Source of the DNA: an uncultured Verrucomicrobia subdivision 3 bacterium
Lineage (GTDB): Bacteria > Verrucomicrobiota > Verrucomicrobiia > Limisphaerales > UBA11358
Assembly: GCA_903875465.1 (NCBI GenBank)
Contig: CAIQWB010000054.1
Span: 60,422 to 124,421, forward strand
Direction: 5' to 3'
DNA length: 64,000 nucleotides
The position numbers and the translations under genes are program-made. The notes under the pieces are model-generated. The model was not told the origin of the DNA and did not search any database. It saw only the letters and a program-made list of their open reading frames with translations. This document shows, piece after piece, positions 1-8,315 of the stretch. Every line of letters starts with the position of its first letter. The stretch's first letter is position 1.

Positions 1-2222
1 TGTCCGACGGCGTGCTGGTGAATGAAACCGATTCGGATGATATCTGGTTGTACCGGGATACCAACGGCGACGGGGTGGCTGATCAAAAGACCCTCTTTTA
101 TGCCGGGGGCAAACGCGGCGGTAATTTGGAGCATCAGTCCAGTGGCCTGATTTGGGCCCGGGACAACTGGCTGTATCAAACCTTGAATGCCTACCGGCTG
201 CGCCTGAGCGGCACGAATGTGATCAAGGAGAACACCCCGCCCAATGGCGGTCAATGGGGTGTCGCGCAAGATGATTATGGCAAGCCCTGGTTTGTGAATG
301 CCAGTGGGGAGCAGGGGCCGACGGATTACCAGGCGCCCTTCATTTATGGTCCGATCAAGGTAAAGGATGAACCGTCCCAGGAATTCATGGAAGTCTGGCC
401 GCTGGTTGGCCTGGGGGACGTGCAGGGGGGCCCCCACCGGTTGCGACCGGAAAATAAAACCCTCAATTACATCACCTCCGCCGCTGGTGTGGATATTTAC
501 CGGGGTGACCGCCTGCCGCCGGAATTGCGCGGCGACTTGTTTTTCGGCGAGCCAGTGGGCCGGCTGGTCCGGCGTGGAAAAGTGGCGGTAAATGCCGGAG
601 TCACCCATCTGACCAATGCTTGCGGACATTCCGAATTCATTCGCTCCACTGATCCCAATTTCCGCCCGGTCAACCTGGTGACCGCCCCGGATGGCACCCT
701 TTATATAGTGGACATGTATCGCGGGATCATCCAGGAGGCGGCGTGGGTCAACGAAGGTTCGTATCTGCGTCCCCAAGTGCGGGCCCACCAACTGGATAAA
801 AATTTCGGCCGCGGCCGCATCTGGCGCCTCACGTACGATGGCCTGGCCCCCGGTCCGCAACCACACATGCTGGACCAAACACCGGCGGAATGGGTGGCCT
901 GCCTGGGCCATCCCAACGGCTGGTGGCGGGACACCGCGCAAAAACTGCTGGTGTTGCGCGGCGACCATTCGGTGGTGCCGGCGTTGACGGAGATGGTGCG
1001 CCGCCACCCGGACCCACTCGCCCGCCTGGGCGCGCTCTGGACCCTGGAAGGCTTGCAGGTGATTCCACCGGATTTGATTCGCGCCGCCCTCCACGACCCC
1101 GATGGCCATGTGCGCAGCGCTGGGATTCGCGTGAGTGAAACGCTCTACAAAAATGGCGATCACTCCCTCGTGCCTGATCTCGCCAAACTGACCGGCGACC
1201 CTGACCCCAGCGTCGTGATCCAGGTGCTCCTGACCGCCAATTTGCTCCAGTGGACCAATGCCGCAAACCTGATTGAAGCCACCCTCTCGGCCAACCCGGA
1301 CTCGGGGATCAGCGTCATTGGGGGGCAACTGCATCCACCGGGCTCAGTGTTCGGGAACTACTCGGGGCCGGACCGGAAGTTACTCGACCAGGGGGCCACG
1401 ATTTACAAAACCCTGTGCTTCGCCTGTCACGGCCAGACCGGTGAAGGCGCGCCCATGCCCGGAGCCCCGAAGGGCACCACCATCGCCCCGCCCTTCAAGC
1501 ATTCGGCGATGGCCACGAATCTGAGCGATTCCATGGTCAGCGTCCTGCTCAAAGGCATGAAAGGCCCGGTGGCCGGCAAAGCCTACGACGCCCAGATGCT
1601 CGCTATGGAAAATAATGACGACACTTGGGTGGCCGCCGTAACGTCGTACATCCGCAATAGCTTTTTCAACAACGGCTCCCTCGTCCGCCCGGCGGACGTG
1701 GCCCGGGTGCGCGCGAACCTCAAAGATCACGATGCCCCGTGGACCGAGGCGGAACTGGCGGCCGCTGTGCCCCAGGCGCTCACCAACCGTTCCGCGTGGC
1801 GAGTGTCGGCTAATTACAACGCGCAGACCGCTGCCCGGGCCATCGATGGCGACCTGGGCACCCGCTACGACACCAGCACCGACCAGGTTCCGGGCATGTG
1901 GTACCAAATTGAATTGCCACAGCCGGACATCATTACCGGCCTGCGCATGGAAGCGGCCAGTTCCCGCGAGGACTATCCCCGGAGCTACCAAGTCCAACTC
2001 TCCGCCGACGGCAAAACCTGGGGCAACCCGGTGGCCACCGGTACCGGCACGCAGCCCACCACGGAAATTTGGTTCCCTCCCGCCGCCGCCAAATTCATTC
2101 GCCTCACCCAAACCGGCTCAGTCCGTGGCCTTTTCTGGTCCATCCACGAACTCTCGGTTTATACGCCGGGAATAATGACCAAGGCCGCCCCTGCGACCAA
2201 GGGGTCGTCCAAATTTGAATAG
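1..2222 (+). CDS. PVC-type heme protein (sugar-dehydrogenase-like propeller, HEAT, cytochrome c, discoidin), 5' partial
   Basis: The reading frame is open through base 1 (residues S-D-G-V-L precede the first in-frame GTG at 12), so the gene is cut by the window edge. Numbered from that GTG, residues 1-280 resemble the last blades of a PQQ/glucose-sorbosone-dehydrogenase-like propeller. Residues about 290-440 are helical HEAT-like repeats. A cytochrome c segment follows with heme motif CFACH (Cys469, Cys472, His473) and a distal Met-rich stretch. Residues about 585-715 form an F5/8 type C (discoidin) carbohydrate-binding-like domain. Such multi-domain proteins are expanded in Planctomycetes and Verrucomicrobia and are thought to be exported redox enzymes acting on sugars. 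The substrate cannot be told from the sequence. The signal peptide would lie outside the window. Confidence 0.85.
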   Translation, partial: SDGVLVNETDSDDIWLYRDTNGDGVADQKTLFYAGGKRGGNLEHQSSGLIWARDNWLYQTLNAYRLRLSGTNVIKENTPPNGGQWGVAQDDYGKPWFVNASGEQGPTDYQAPFIYGPIKVKDEPSQEFMEVWPLVGLGDVQGGPHRLRPENKTLNYITSAAGVDIYRGDRLPPELRGDLFFGEPVGRLVRRGKVAVNAGVTHLTNACGHSEFIRSTDPNFRPVNLVTAPDGTLYIVDMYRGIIQEAAWVNEGSYLRPQVRAHQLDKNFGRGRIWRLTYDGLAPGPQPHMLDQTPAEWVACLGHPNGWWRDTAQKLLVLRGDHSVVPALTEMVRRHPDPLARLGALWTLEGLQVIPPDLIRAALHDPDGHVRSAGIRVSETLYKNGDHSLVPDLAKLTGDPDPSVVIQVLLTANLLQWTNAANLIEATLSANPDSGISVIGGQLHPPGSVFGNYSGPDRKLLDQGATIYKTLCFACHGQTGEGAPMPGAPKGTTIAPPFKHSAMATNLSDSMVSVLLKGMKGPVAGKAYDAQMLAMENNDDTWVAAVTSYIRNSFFNNGSLVRPADVARVRANLKDHDAPWTEAELAAAVPQALTNRSAWRVSANYNAQTAARAIDGDLGTRYDTSTDQVPGMWYQIELPQPDIITGLRMEAASSREDYPRSYQVQLSADGKTWGNPVATGTGTQPTTEIWFPPAAAKFIRLTQTGSVRGLFWSIHELSVYTPGIMTKAAPATKGSSKFE

Positions 2223-2347
2223 CATCGCTAAATGGAAAAATCTGGTCATTAGCTGGTAGTCATTCAGCATAATGGCCGCACCAAGGGTTGGGAAACCTGC
2301 GGTGCCAGTACCGGCCGCCCGACTCCAAGCCAGCGCAGGTCGGCAGC

Positions 2348-2378
2348 AAAAAAGCCGCCCCCGTTTCCGGGAGCGGCT
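2348..2378 (-). terminator. Rho-independent terminator of ppdK
   Basis: Read on the minus strand, an AGCCGC / GCGGCT outer stem continues into CCCG-gaaa-CGGG and is followed directly by six T residues. It lies 22 bases beyond the ppdK stop codon. Confidence 0.8.
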
Positions 2379-2400
2379 GGTGAAAGGTCAGGCGTTCAGC

Positions 2401-5169
2401 TTACTTCTTCTTGGGCGCTTTCGCCACGGAGGCCGCCTTGCGCTTCTCTTCGATCGCGGCCTGCGCGGCGGCCAGACGGGCCACCGGGACGCGGTACGGG
2501 GAGCAGCTCACATAGGTCAAACCGATGCGATGGCAGAACTTCACGGAATCCGGATCGCCACCGTGTTCGCCGCAGATGCCCAGCTTGATGTCGGGGCGGG
2601 TGATGCGGCCCTTGGCAATCGCGATTTCCATCAACTGGCCCACGCCGGTCTGGTCAATGGAGGCGAAAGGATTCTTCTTCATGATCTCGGCTTCCTGGTA
2701 GGCCCCAAGGAAGCTGCCGGAATCGTCACGGCTCATGCCCAGCGTGGTCTGGGTCAGGTCGTTGGTGCCGAAGCTGAAGAACTCCGCCGTCTGCGCGATT
2801 TCATCCGCCGTCAAAGCGCCGCGCGGAATTTCGATCATGGTGCCGACGCTGTAGGTCAGCTTGACCTTCTTCTCCGCCTGCACCTGCTTGGCCGTTTCGT
2901 GAACGATCGCGACCTGGAGGTCGAGTTCCTTCTTGAAGCCGACGAGCGGGATCATGATCTCGGGCTTGCACTTGATCTTGGCCTTGACGCATTGCGCGGC
3001 CGCTTCAAACACCGCGCGGGCCTGCATGCGGGTGATTTCCGGGAACTTGATGCCCAGGCGGCAGCCGCGGAAACCCAGCATGGGGTTGAATTCATGCAGT
3101 TCGTGCACGCGATGGATGATCTTTTCCACCGGAATGCCGAGCTTGGTCGCGAGGTCCAGTTGCTGTTCCTTCGCGTGGGGCAGGAACTCATGCAACGGGG
3201 GATCGAGGAAACGGATGGTCGCCGGGAAGCCTTTCAGCGCCTTGAAGATGCCGAAGAAGTCATCGCGTTGGTACGGCAGCAGCTTGGCCAGCGCGGTTTC
3301 GCGGGCAGCCAAAGAATCCGCCAGGATCATTTCGCGCATGGCGTCGATGCGGTTGCCCTCGAAGAACATGTGTTCCGTGCGGGTCAGACCGATGCCCGTG
3401 GCGCCGAAGGCCACGGCGTTCTGCGCCTGCTCGGGCGTGTCCGCATTGGTGCGCACTTGCAGGCGCGAGGCCTGGCCGCACCATTTCATCAATTGCGTGA
3501 AGTTCTTGAACTTCTCGGTGGCCTGCGCGGCTTTGTCGCCATTGATCAAACCGGCGATGATTTCGGACGGCGCGGTTTTGATGGCGCCCGCGTACACGGT
3601 GCCCGCCGTGCCGTCGATGGAGAAGAAGTCACCCTCGTTGTAGGTCGTGCCCGCCACGGTGATGGTCTTCTTATCGTAATTGATTTCGAGGGCGGCGGCG
3701 CCGCACACGCAAACCTTGCCCATCTGGCGGGCCACGAGAGCGGCGTGGGAGCTGACGCCACCACGCGCGGTGAGAATGCCCTCAGCCGCGATCATGCCGC
3801 GCAAATCCTCGGGCGAGGTTTCCACCCGCACGAGCAGCACTTTTTCGCCACGCTTTTCCGCTTCCACCGCGCGATCGGCATTGAAATAGATTTTGCCAGA
3901 GGCCGCACCCGGACCGGCCGGGAGACCGTTGGCGATGATGGTGGCCTTCTTGATTTCCGCGAGGTCAAACACCGGGGCCAGCAATTGGTCGAGCTGGTCG
4001 GCCGGATTGCGGAGCACCGCGGTTTCAGCATCAATCAGCTTCTCCTTGACCATGTCCATGGAGAACTTGAGGGCGGCCATCGCGGTGCGCTTGCCGTTGC
4101 GGGTTTGCAACATGAACAAACGGCCTTCCTGAATGGTGAACTCGATGTCCTGCACATCCTTGAAATGCTTTTCCAAGGTGGCGCGAACTTTGATCAGTTC
4201 GTCGTAGGACTTGGGCATCTGCTTCTTCAGCTCAATGACGGGTTCGGGCGTGCGCACGCCCGCCACCACGTCTTCGCCCTGGGCGTTGATGAGGAATTCG
4301 CCGTAGAACTCGTTTTTGCCGTTGGCCGGGTTACGGGTGAACGCCACACCGGAACCGGAGGCGGAACCCGTGTTGCCGAACACCATGGCCTGCACGTTGA
4401 CGGCCGTTCCCCATTCCGTGGGGATGTTGTACTTGCGACGATAAACGATTGCCCGGTCATTCATCCAGGAACCGAACACCGCCCCGGCCGCGCCGCGCAA
4501 TTGATCCCACGGATCGCTCGGGAAGGTCTTGCCCGTGCGTTCCTTGACCAGCTCCTTGAAGCGCTTCACCAATTCCTGCTGGTCTTCCGCCGTCAATTCA
4601 CTGTCGACGATATCCTTGTGATACTTCTCGTGCTTGAAACCTTCGATGACCGTTTCAAACGGTTCGTGATCCTCGCCCTCGCGCTTTTGCACCCCCAGCA
4701 CCACGTCGCCATACATCTGGACGAAGCGTCGGTAGCAATCCCACGCGAAACGTTCGTTCTTCGTCGCCTTGGCGAGCGACAACACCGTGGCGTCGTTCAA
4801 GCCGAGGTTCAAAATCGTGTCCATCATCCCGGGCATGGAATCGCGGGCACCGGAACGCACCGCCACCAGCAGCGGGAAGCCCTTGGCATCACCGAACTTG
4901 TAGCCCATGATTTTTTCCATGTTCACCACGCCGGCTTCCATCTGCGCCTGCAATTGCGGCGGATAAGTCCGCTTGTGGTCGTAGAAATACGTGCACACCT
5001 CGGTGGTGATGGTGAATCCGGGAGGCACCGGCAGGCCAATGCGGGTCATTTCCGCCAGATTGGCACCCTTGCCCCCGAGCAGGGCCTTCATGGAACCGTC
5101 ACCGTCGGCTTTTTTATTGCCCCACGTATAGACGTATTTCGTGGATTTGGATACTGATGCTTTTGCCAT
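2401..5169 (-). CDS. ppdK: Pyruvate, phosphate dikinase
   Basis: This 922-residue protein interconverts pyruvate + ATP + phosphate with phosphoenolpyruvate + AMP + pyrophosphate in the cytoplasm. The N-terminal ATP-grasp domain carries [11 protein letters not shown] (about 31-41). The central swivelling domain has the phosphohistidine motif [12 protein letters not shown] with His475. The C-terminal TIM barrel ends in GICGEHGG with the catalytic Cys866. Length is close to the usual 870-900 residues, with a short Lys/Ala-rich tail. The start ATG fits the family N-terminus (YVYTWG follows shortly after). It has its own promoter (5212-5239) and terminator (2348-2378), so it is probably transcribed alone. 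No Shine-Dalgarno sequence is visible; the leader before ATG is A/T-rich. A regulatory PPDK phosphotransferase gene is not adjacent. Confidence 0.97.
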   Translation of the reverse strand: MAKASVSKSTKYVYTWGNKKADGDGSMKALLGGKGANLAEMTRIGLPVPPGFTITTEVCTYFYDHKRTYPPQLQAQMEAGVVNMEKIMGYKFGDAKGFPLLVAVRSGARDSMPGMMDTILNLGLNDATVLSLAKATKNERFAWDCYRRFVQMYGDVVLGVQKREGEDHEPFETVIEGFKHEKYHKDIVDSELTAEDQQELVKRFKELVKERTGKTFPSDPWDQLRGAAGAVFGSWMNDRAIVYRRKYNIPTEWGTAVNVQAMVFGNTGSASGSGVAFTRNPANGKNEFYGEFLINAQGEDVVAGVRTPEPVIELKKQMPKSYDELIKVRATLEKHFKDVQDIEFTIQEGRLFMLQTRNGKRTAMAALKFSMDMVKEKLIDAETAVLRNPADQLDQLLAPVFDLAEIKKATIIANGLPAGPGAASGKIYFNADRAVEAEKRGEKVLLVRVETSPEDLRGMIAAEGILTARGGVSSHAALVARQMGKVCVCGAAALEINYDKKTITVAGTTYNEGDFFSIDGTAGTVYAGAIKTAPSEIIAGLINGDKAAQATEKFKNFTQLMKWCGQASRLQVRTNADTPEQAQNAVAFGATGIGLTRTEHMFFEGNRIDAMREMILADSLAARETALAKLLPYQRDDFFGIFKALKGFPATIRFLDPPLHEFLPHAKEQQLDLATKLGIPVEKIIHRVHELHEFNPMLGFRGCRLGIKFPEITRMQARAVFEAAAQCVKAKIKCKPEIMIPLVGFKKELDLQVAIVHETAKQVQAEKKVKLTYSVGTMIEIPRGALTADEIAQTAEFFSFGTNDLTQTTLGMSRDDSGSFLGAYQEAEIMKKNPFASIDQTGVGQLMEIAIAKGRITRPDIKLGICGEHGGDPDSVKFCHRIGLTYVSCSPYRVPVARLAAAQAAIEEKRKAASVAKAPKKK

Positions 5170-5211
5170 AAATAATAAAAATGTTACAAATGCCTTAAAA
5201 ACGAAAGAATT

Positions 5212-5239
5212 AATCTAGCAAACCACCCGCCCGTGTCAA
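5212..5239 (-). promoter_or_regulatory. Sigma-70-type promoter of ppdK
   Basis: On the minus strand TTGACA (5239-5234), a 16-base spacer and TAGATT (5217-5212) precede ppdK, placing transcription start around 5204 with a leader of about 35 nt. The call rests on consensus match and position only. Confidence 0.6.
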
Positions 5240-5415
5240 CGAACGATGTGGGGAAATGCAAAAAAGGGGGGCGGATTTGTGCGCTCGGCGGCCACCATGG
5301 ACCGACCCGACCCGGCCCCTGGCAGGCAAACCAAAGCGATTTGCGGCTGGCCGCAGGTGTTCACAATGGCCTGGTGAAATCAAAGGAAGCGGACGATAGT
5401 TAAACAGCGGATAAT

Positions 5416-5646
5416 ATGTCCGGTGAAAAGCAAAACCAGCGTTACAAAGACGTGAGACTGCAGGTTCAGCCGGAACAGCCTGTGCGGACCAAGGCTTTGC
5501 CGAAAGTGCGGTTGATTCAATTTCTCCCGCATACCAGGAAGGCGGACGAGCAGGCCCTGGCCAATCTCTGGCAAAAGGGCCGGGAAACCTGGCGGGACGT
5601 GGCATCGGCGGCGGAGTGGGTGGAGTCACTGCGGGGGAACAAATAA
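5416..5646 (+). CDS. Small hypothetical protein, 76 aa
   Basis: I do not recognise the family. The product is charged and lacks a signal peptide or membrane segment. The first 35 residues are rich in Gln, Lys and Arg, and the second half looks like an amphipathic helix ending in WRDVASAAEWVESLRG. Amino-acid composition looks like a real soluble protein, and no competing frame covers this stretch convincingly. It lies at the left end of an island with two toxin-antitoxin remnants, and its size would suit an antitoxin or DNA-binding partner. That is inference from context only. No clear ribosome-binding site precedes the ATG. A spurious reading frame remains possible. Confidence 0.45.
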   Translation: MSGEKQNQRYKDVRLQVQPEQPVRTKALPKVRLIQFLPHTRKADEQALANLWQKGRETWRDVASAAEWVESLRGNK

Positions 5647-5660
5647 CTCCAATATTTAAT

Positions 5661-5682
5661 GCGGCGAATAGCAGTTCGCCGC
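5661..5682. repeat. Perfect palindromic hairpin (REP-like)
   Basis: GCGGCGAA, a 6-base loop TAGCAG, then TTCGCCGC form an 8-bp perfect stem just after the 76-aa gene. There is no T-run, so it is not an ordinary terminator. It looks like an interspersed palindromic repeat unit, but no second copy was found in this window. Confidence 0.5.
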
Positions 5683-5725
5683 TACGACGGCACAGGGACA
5701 CTGGTTGGCATTGCACGGGGTGCCA

Positions 5726-5752
5726 GTGTTTGTTTACAAACACCTCATGAGG
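5726..5752. promoter_or_regulatory. Adjacent palindromes upstream of antitoxin-like gene (candidate operator)
   Basis: Two perfect dyads abut: GTGTTTG-ttta-CAAACAC (5726-5743) and CCTCATGAGG (5743-5752). They lie 57 bases before the ATG of the antitoxin-like gene. Toxin-antitoxin operons are usually repressed by binding to such palindromes. The operator role is inferred. Confidence 0.35.
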
Positions 5753-5808
5753 AAAACGCGGTTGCCATGTCCCTGTCGGGGCTCAATATTCAATTGCAAA
5801 GTTTCGCC

Positions 5809-6030
5809 ATGTCAGACCAAGACATTCAACAGCTTGAAAGTCAGTTCCCGGCCATTTCCGGCGCGGCTTTCGCGGCCGCTCGCGACCACGCTCTCGCTTC
5901 GGGCCAGAGCGTGTTACAATCGCGGGACGGGGTCATCTACGAATTATTTCCTGATGGCCGGAAAGTGGAGGTCAAGCACATCGAACCAACCACCCGGTTC
6001 GTTGCCGGGCAAATCTTCACCATCCGGTGA
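5809..6030 (+). CDS. Antitoxin-like small protein paired with zeta-type toxin
   Basis: This is a 73-residue cytoplasmic protein. The ATG at 5809 is chosen because the protein-like sequence begins with MSDQDIQQLESQ. The longer upstream frame runs through palindromic repeat DNA and does not look coding. The middle has an Ala-rich helix (AFAAARDHALASGQSV). The C-terminal half reads GVIYELFPDGRKVEVKHIEP, a pattern I associate with small proteins encoded just before zeta-type toxins. Its TGA stop overlaps the GTG start of the following toxin gene (GTGA, 6027-6030), which supports an antitoxin-toxin operon with translational coupling. The gene itself shows no lesion, although its partner is broken. 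Assignment as antitoxin rests mainly on context. Confidence 0.6.
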   Translation: MSDQDIQQLESQFPAISGAAFAAARDHALASGQSVLQSRDGVIYELFPDGRKVEVKHIEPTTRFVAGQIFTIR

Positions 6031-6545
6031 GCGCGGCCACCCCACGGCTGAGCATGTTCGCAGGTCCGAATGGTTCGGGCTAAACCACGCTGAAAATCCA
6101 CCTGCCGGCAGCCCTGCTGGGTGTCTACTTGAATCCCGATGAAATGGAGCTGGAAATCCAACGGCAAACCTGGCTCGCTTTTACCGACTATGGAGTGGCC
6201 ACCACGGCAGACGAGGTTCTTCCGTTTTTCCATGACTCCCCATTTCTGCGGGACGCCGGATTGGGTGAGGCCGCCCGACAACTGATTTTTTCCGGCAACC
6301 GGCTGGAATTTGGCAGGGTGGCCTTGAATTCATATTTCGCCTCGGTGGCCTGCGACTTCCTCCGGCCAAAGTTGATGGAACAGAACAACTCGTTCACACT
6401 GGAAACGGTCATGTCGCATGACAGCAAAGTGGCATTGCTGGCCCAGGCACAAGCGGCCGGTTATCGGACGTATCTCTATTTCGTCGCCACCGACGACCCG
6501 GCAATCAATATTTCGCGCGTCAGAAGCCGGGTGAACAGTTCCAGT
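6027..6545 (+). pseudogene. Zeta-toxin family kinase, disrupted
   Basis: Translation from GTG 6027 gives an opening with the P-loop GPNGSG, but the next codon, where the Walker-A lysine belongs, is TAA (6081-6083). The frame then continues intact with TTLKIH and NPDEME, a LEFGRVALN segment, a NNSFTLETVMSH strand and GYRTYLYFVATDDP. These match zeta-toxin/UDP-GlcNAc-kinase-like nucleotide kinases. Coding similarity stops at RVRSRVNS, where a 256-bp element begins at 6546. The C-terminal third (the usual helix after RV, with catalytic arginines) is not recognisable beyond the element. A single AAA-to-TAA change explains the stop. Internal initiation at TTG 6129 would give a P-loop-less, inactive fragment. 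It is therefore called a pseudogene. Confidence 0.85.
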
Positions 6546-6801
6546 GGGTGTGAGCCAAATTTCTTCCTTCGCCCGAGCCTTGCCCCGGTGGGGCGCCGGA
6601 AATTAGCCGGGGGCACCTGTCCGCCATAGCTCTGTGCGAAGGCGGAAGCTCGGTGCCGCCCCCCGGTACCCAGCCCGGAACCATCGCGCCCCGGCAGGGG
6701 TGCTGGAAAATGGCGAATCCATGCAATCCCTGGACTTCTAGATGCTTATTATGCCAAAACCCGTGAAAATAAACCTGCCCGAAGAATGTTGTCTCACACC
6801 C
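6546..6801. mobile_element. 256-bp non-autonomous element (MITE-like) with 9-bp target duplication
   Basis: The ends are GGGTGTGAG (6546-6554) and CTCACACCC (6793-6801). The terminal similarity extends to 21 positions with 3 mismatches. The 9-bp direct repeat AGTTCCAGT flanks it exactly at 6537-6545 and 6802-6810, the hallmark of transposition. The interior holds several short G/C hairpins and a TCCGCC...GGCGGA palindrome (6620-6646). No transposase reading frame is present. It interrupts the zeta-toxin remnant. The parent IS family is not identifiable by eye. Confidence 0.8.
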
Positions 6802-6810
6802 AGTTCCAGT

Positions 6811-7210
6811 TCGTCCTTTTTCACCTGGGCAATTTTCCCATTTGACAACTCATCATCTGATGAAAAATTCCAAAAGACGCTCGGACCTCCCGGTCCGGGT
6901 GCCTGAGGCTTATGCCATCAGGAGGACCCGTCCGCCATAGCCTTGGCGAAGGCGAAATCTTTGACATACCCCGCCCGCCCCTCCCCGCCGCCACCATTCG
7001 TGTCTCTTGGCGACATTCGCGGATGAAATGCAGAGCCCAATCAAACCAAATCAAACCAAATCAAAGTAAAAAAACATCCCCTCCCCCGGCCCGGGCAAAG
7101 TGGAGAGTTGGGAATTGGCCGTGCTTCGCTCCAGGGCCGGCTTTTTCCAGATTGACTAACCTCCGCCGGTGTGGCTCAGTTGCACCGCCAACGCCCATTT
7201 ATTCAACCTT
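6811..7210. other. Non-coding stretch after the toxin remnant
   Basis: Nothing convincingly coding is seen here. A second TCCGCCATAG...GCGAAGGC repeat-like segment lies at 6931-6955, similar to the palindrome inside the 256-bp element (6620-6646). A 10-base tandem repeat lies at 7041-7070. The expected C-terminus of the zeta-type toxin is not recognisable, so a deletion or further insertion is likely. Confidence 0.5.
7041..7070. repeat. 10-bp tandem repeat
   Basis: Unit TCAAACCAAA occurs twice in full, then once as TCAAAGTAAA, in non-coding sequence. Confidence 0.7.
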
Positions 7211-7504
7211 ATGTGGACCTGCAAACAATGCGGTGAGACCGTCGAGGACCAATTTGATTCCTGCTGGAAGTGCCAACTGCCTCAGGGCCAGACCCCACCC
7301 CCGGGGGCCCCGCCGCCCCGCCGCCGGCTGGCCTACAAATATTTTCGCAGCACCACAGCCGGCTGGTCCGAATTATTCGACGAGGCCGCCGCATTTGCCT
7401 CCGAAGTGGGCCGCGACCAAGTATTGAACATCTCCCATTCCTGCGACGAGTGTGACGGTGTCGTGACGGTGTGGTATTGGACGACAGAGATGGTGCCGCC
7501 GTGA
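7211..7504 (+). CDS. Zinc-ribbon hypothetical protein, 97 aa
   Basis: The ATG at 7211 starts MWTCKQCGETVED directly. A zinc-ribbon-like CxxC...CxxC pair (CKQC and CWKC, residues about 4-24) is followed by a Pro-rich linker. The compact C-terminal domain contains GWSELFDEAAAFASEVG and a terminal GVVTVWYW strand. This two-part arrangement resembles small conserved Verrucomicrobia proteins of unknown function. The C-terminal part suggests a sensing or binding fold, but I do not assign an activity. It is likely cytoplasmic, with no signal or TM segment. It sits 86 bp upstream of hicB and is probably independent of it. Confidence 0.6.
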   Translation: MWTCKQCGETVEDQFDSCWKCQLPQGQTPPPGAPPPRRRLAYKYFRSTTAGWSELFDEAAAFASEVGRDQVLNISHSCDECDGVVTVWYWTTEMVPP

Positions 7505-7590
7505 AACCCCGGCCAATGAGCCAAGGTGGAAAAAGGCCGTCAAAAGTCAAAAGACGTGTTTTCTGCCGATTTTGAGGCGAAAGTTGCATC

Positions 7591-7797
7591 ATGGAAATTG
7601 TCTTCAGCGTGACTCAGGAAAGCGATGGCGGTGTTGTGGCCGAATGTCTTTCACACGATATAATCACCCAAGGCAATAATTGGGAGGAATTGCGGGCCAA
7701 TGTGCGCGAAGCGGTGTCAGCGTATTTTTTTGACCAGCCCAAACCGGCCGCCGTGCGGCTGCATTTGGTGCGTGATGAACTTTTGGCCGGGTCATAA
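7591..7797 (+). CDS. hicB: HicB-like antitoxin
   Basis: This 68-residue protein has the partial RNase-H-like HicB fold signature: a leading strand MEIVFSVTQESDGGVVAECL, then a WEELRANVREAV helix and the FDQPKP segment. In type II HicAB systems HicB binds and neutralises the mRNA interferase HicA. No extra C-terminal DNA-binding domain is present, as is common for short HicB forms. The start ATG follows GTTGCATC. The stop is 2 bases before the hicA frame, giving the hicB-hicA order. It appears intact while its partner is split by an element. Confidence 0.88.
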   Translation: MEIVFSVTQESDGGVVAECLSHDIITQGNNWEELRANVREAVSAYFFDQPKPAAVRLHLVRDELLAGS

Positions 7798-7799
7798 AA

Positions 7800-8263
7800 T
7801 TGCCGCGTGACTTGAGTGGTGGGGAGTTAATCAAGTTGCACCGCAAATATCACGGTTGCCAAAAGGTAAATCAGGAGGGCAGTCACATCATATTAGAAAC
7901 GGCGGACCCGCGCCATCATCGGCTGGCAGTTCCCAACCATGACCCGCTCCGAATTGGCACCTTGAACCCGAACTCCGAAATTAAAATGGCTGGGATGTGT
8001 CCAGATGTTGGAGCCGAAACCCTTTGGAAAAATCGCCGGCCTACCCGCAGTGGTCTGGTGAGACTGCCGCTGCGCGAAGCGCGCATCGTCAAATGGGCAA
8101 CTGCTTGGCAGCGGCTTGGGAAGCCAATGTTCCCAAGCGTTTATGCCCAAGCGATGGATGCCGACCGGCCGTTTTAATTTCGGAGTTCGGGTTGAATGCG
8201 ATTATTCGTGCTGTGGCCGAAGTCAAAGGACTGGCGAAAGAAGACATTCTGAATCCCCAGTAA
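7800..8263 (+). pseudogene. hicA: HicA-like mRNA interferase toxin, split by insertion
   Basis: The 5' part (7800-7966) encodes LPRDLSGGELIKL, then a GSHIIL motif with the expected catalytic His, then VPNHDPLRIGTL. It is interrupted at 7967. The 3' part (8197-8263) encodes AIIRAVAEVKGLAKEDIL and a stop. Removing the 225-bp element plus one TTGAA copy rejoins GGC-ACC-TTG-AAT-GCG-ATT in frame and gives a normal 77-residue HicA. The present frame instead reads into the element and stops at 8175-8177. The usual ATG overlapping the hicB stop is ATA here (7794-7796), leaving TTG 7800 as the only start nearby. The toxin is very probably dead: the truncated product lacks the last helix. Confidence 0.92.
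7967..8191. mobile_element. 225-bp MITE inside hicA
   Basis: The left end is CCCGAACTCCGAAATTAAAA (7967-7986) and the right end (8172-8191) is its perfect reverse complement. Similarity extends to 25 of 27 positions. The 5-bp direct repeat TTGAA flanks it at 7962-7966 and 8192-8196. An internal dyad GCTTGGGAA-(7)-TTCCCAAGC lies at 8114-8138. No transposase is encoded. Precise removal restores an intact hicA frame, which independently proves the boundaries. Confidence 0.93.
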
Positions 8264-8264
8264 G

Positions 8265-8306
8265 AAAAACCCTCCATGGCAGCAGTCTGACCACTACCAT
8301 GGAGGG
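8265..8306 (-). terminator. Terminator of the pectinesterase-like gene
   Basis: On the minus strand a perfect 10-bp stem CCCTCCATGG / CCATGGAGGG with a 17-base loop is followed by five T residues (8269-8265). It lies just downstream of the stop at 8316. There is no T-run on the plus side, so it serves the minus-strand gene. Confidence 0.75.
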
Positions 8307-8315
8307 CAACCCGTC

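Noticed and set aside
2272..5157. 961-codon open frame on the plus strand
   Set aside because: It lies exactly antisense to ppdK, whose product has all catalytic motifs. His/Arg/Gly-rich translation is typical of a shadow frame in GC-rich DNA.
7041..7070. Possible CRISPR-like repeats
   Set aside because: Only a 10-bp tandem unit without spacers; not a CRISPR array.
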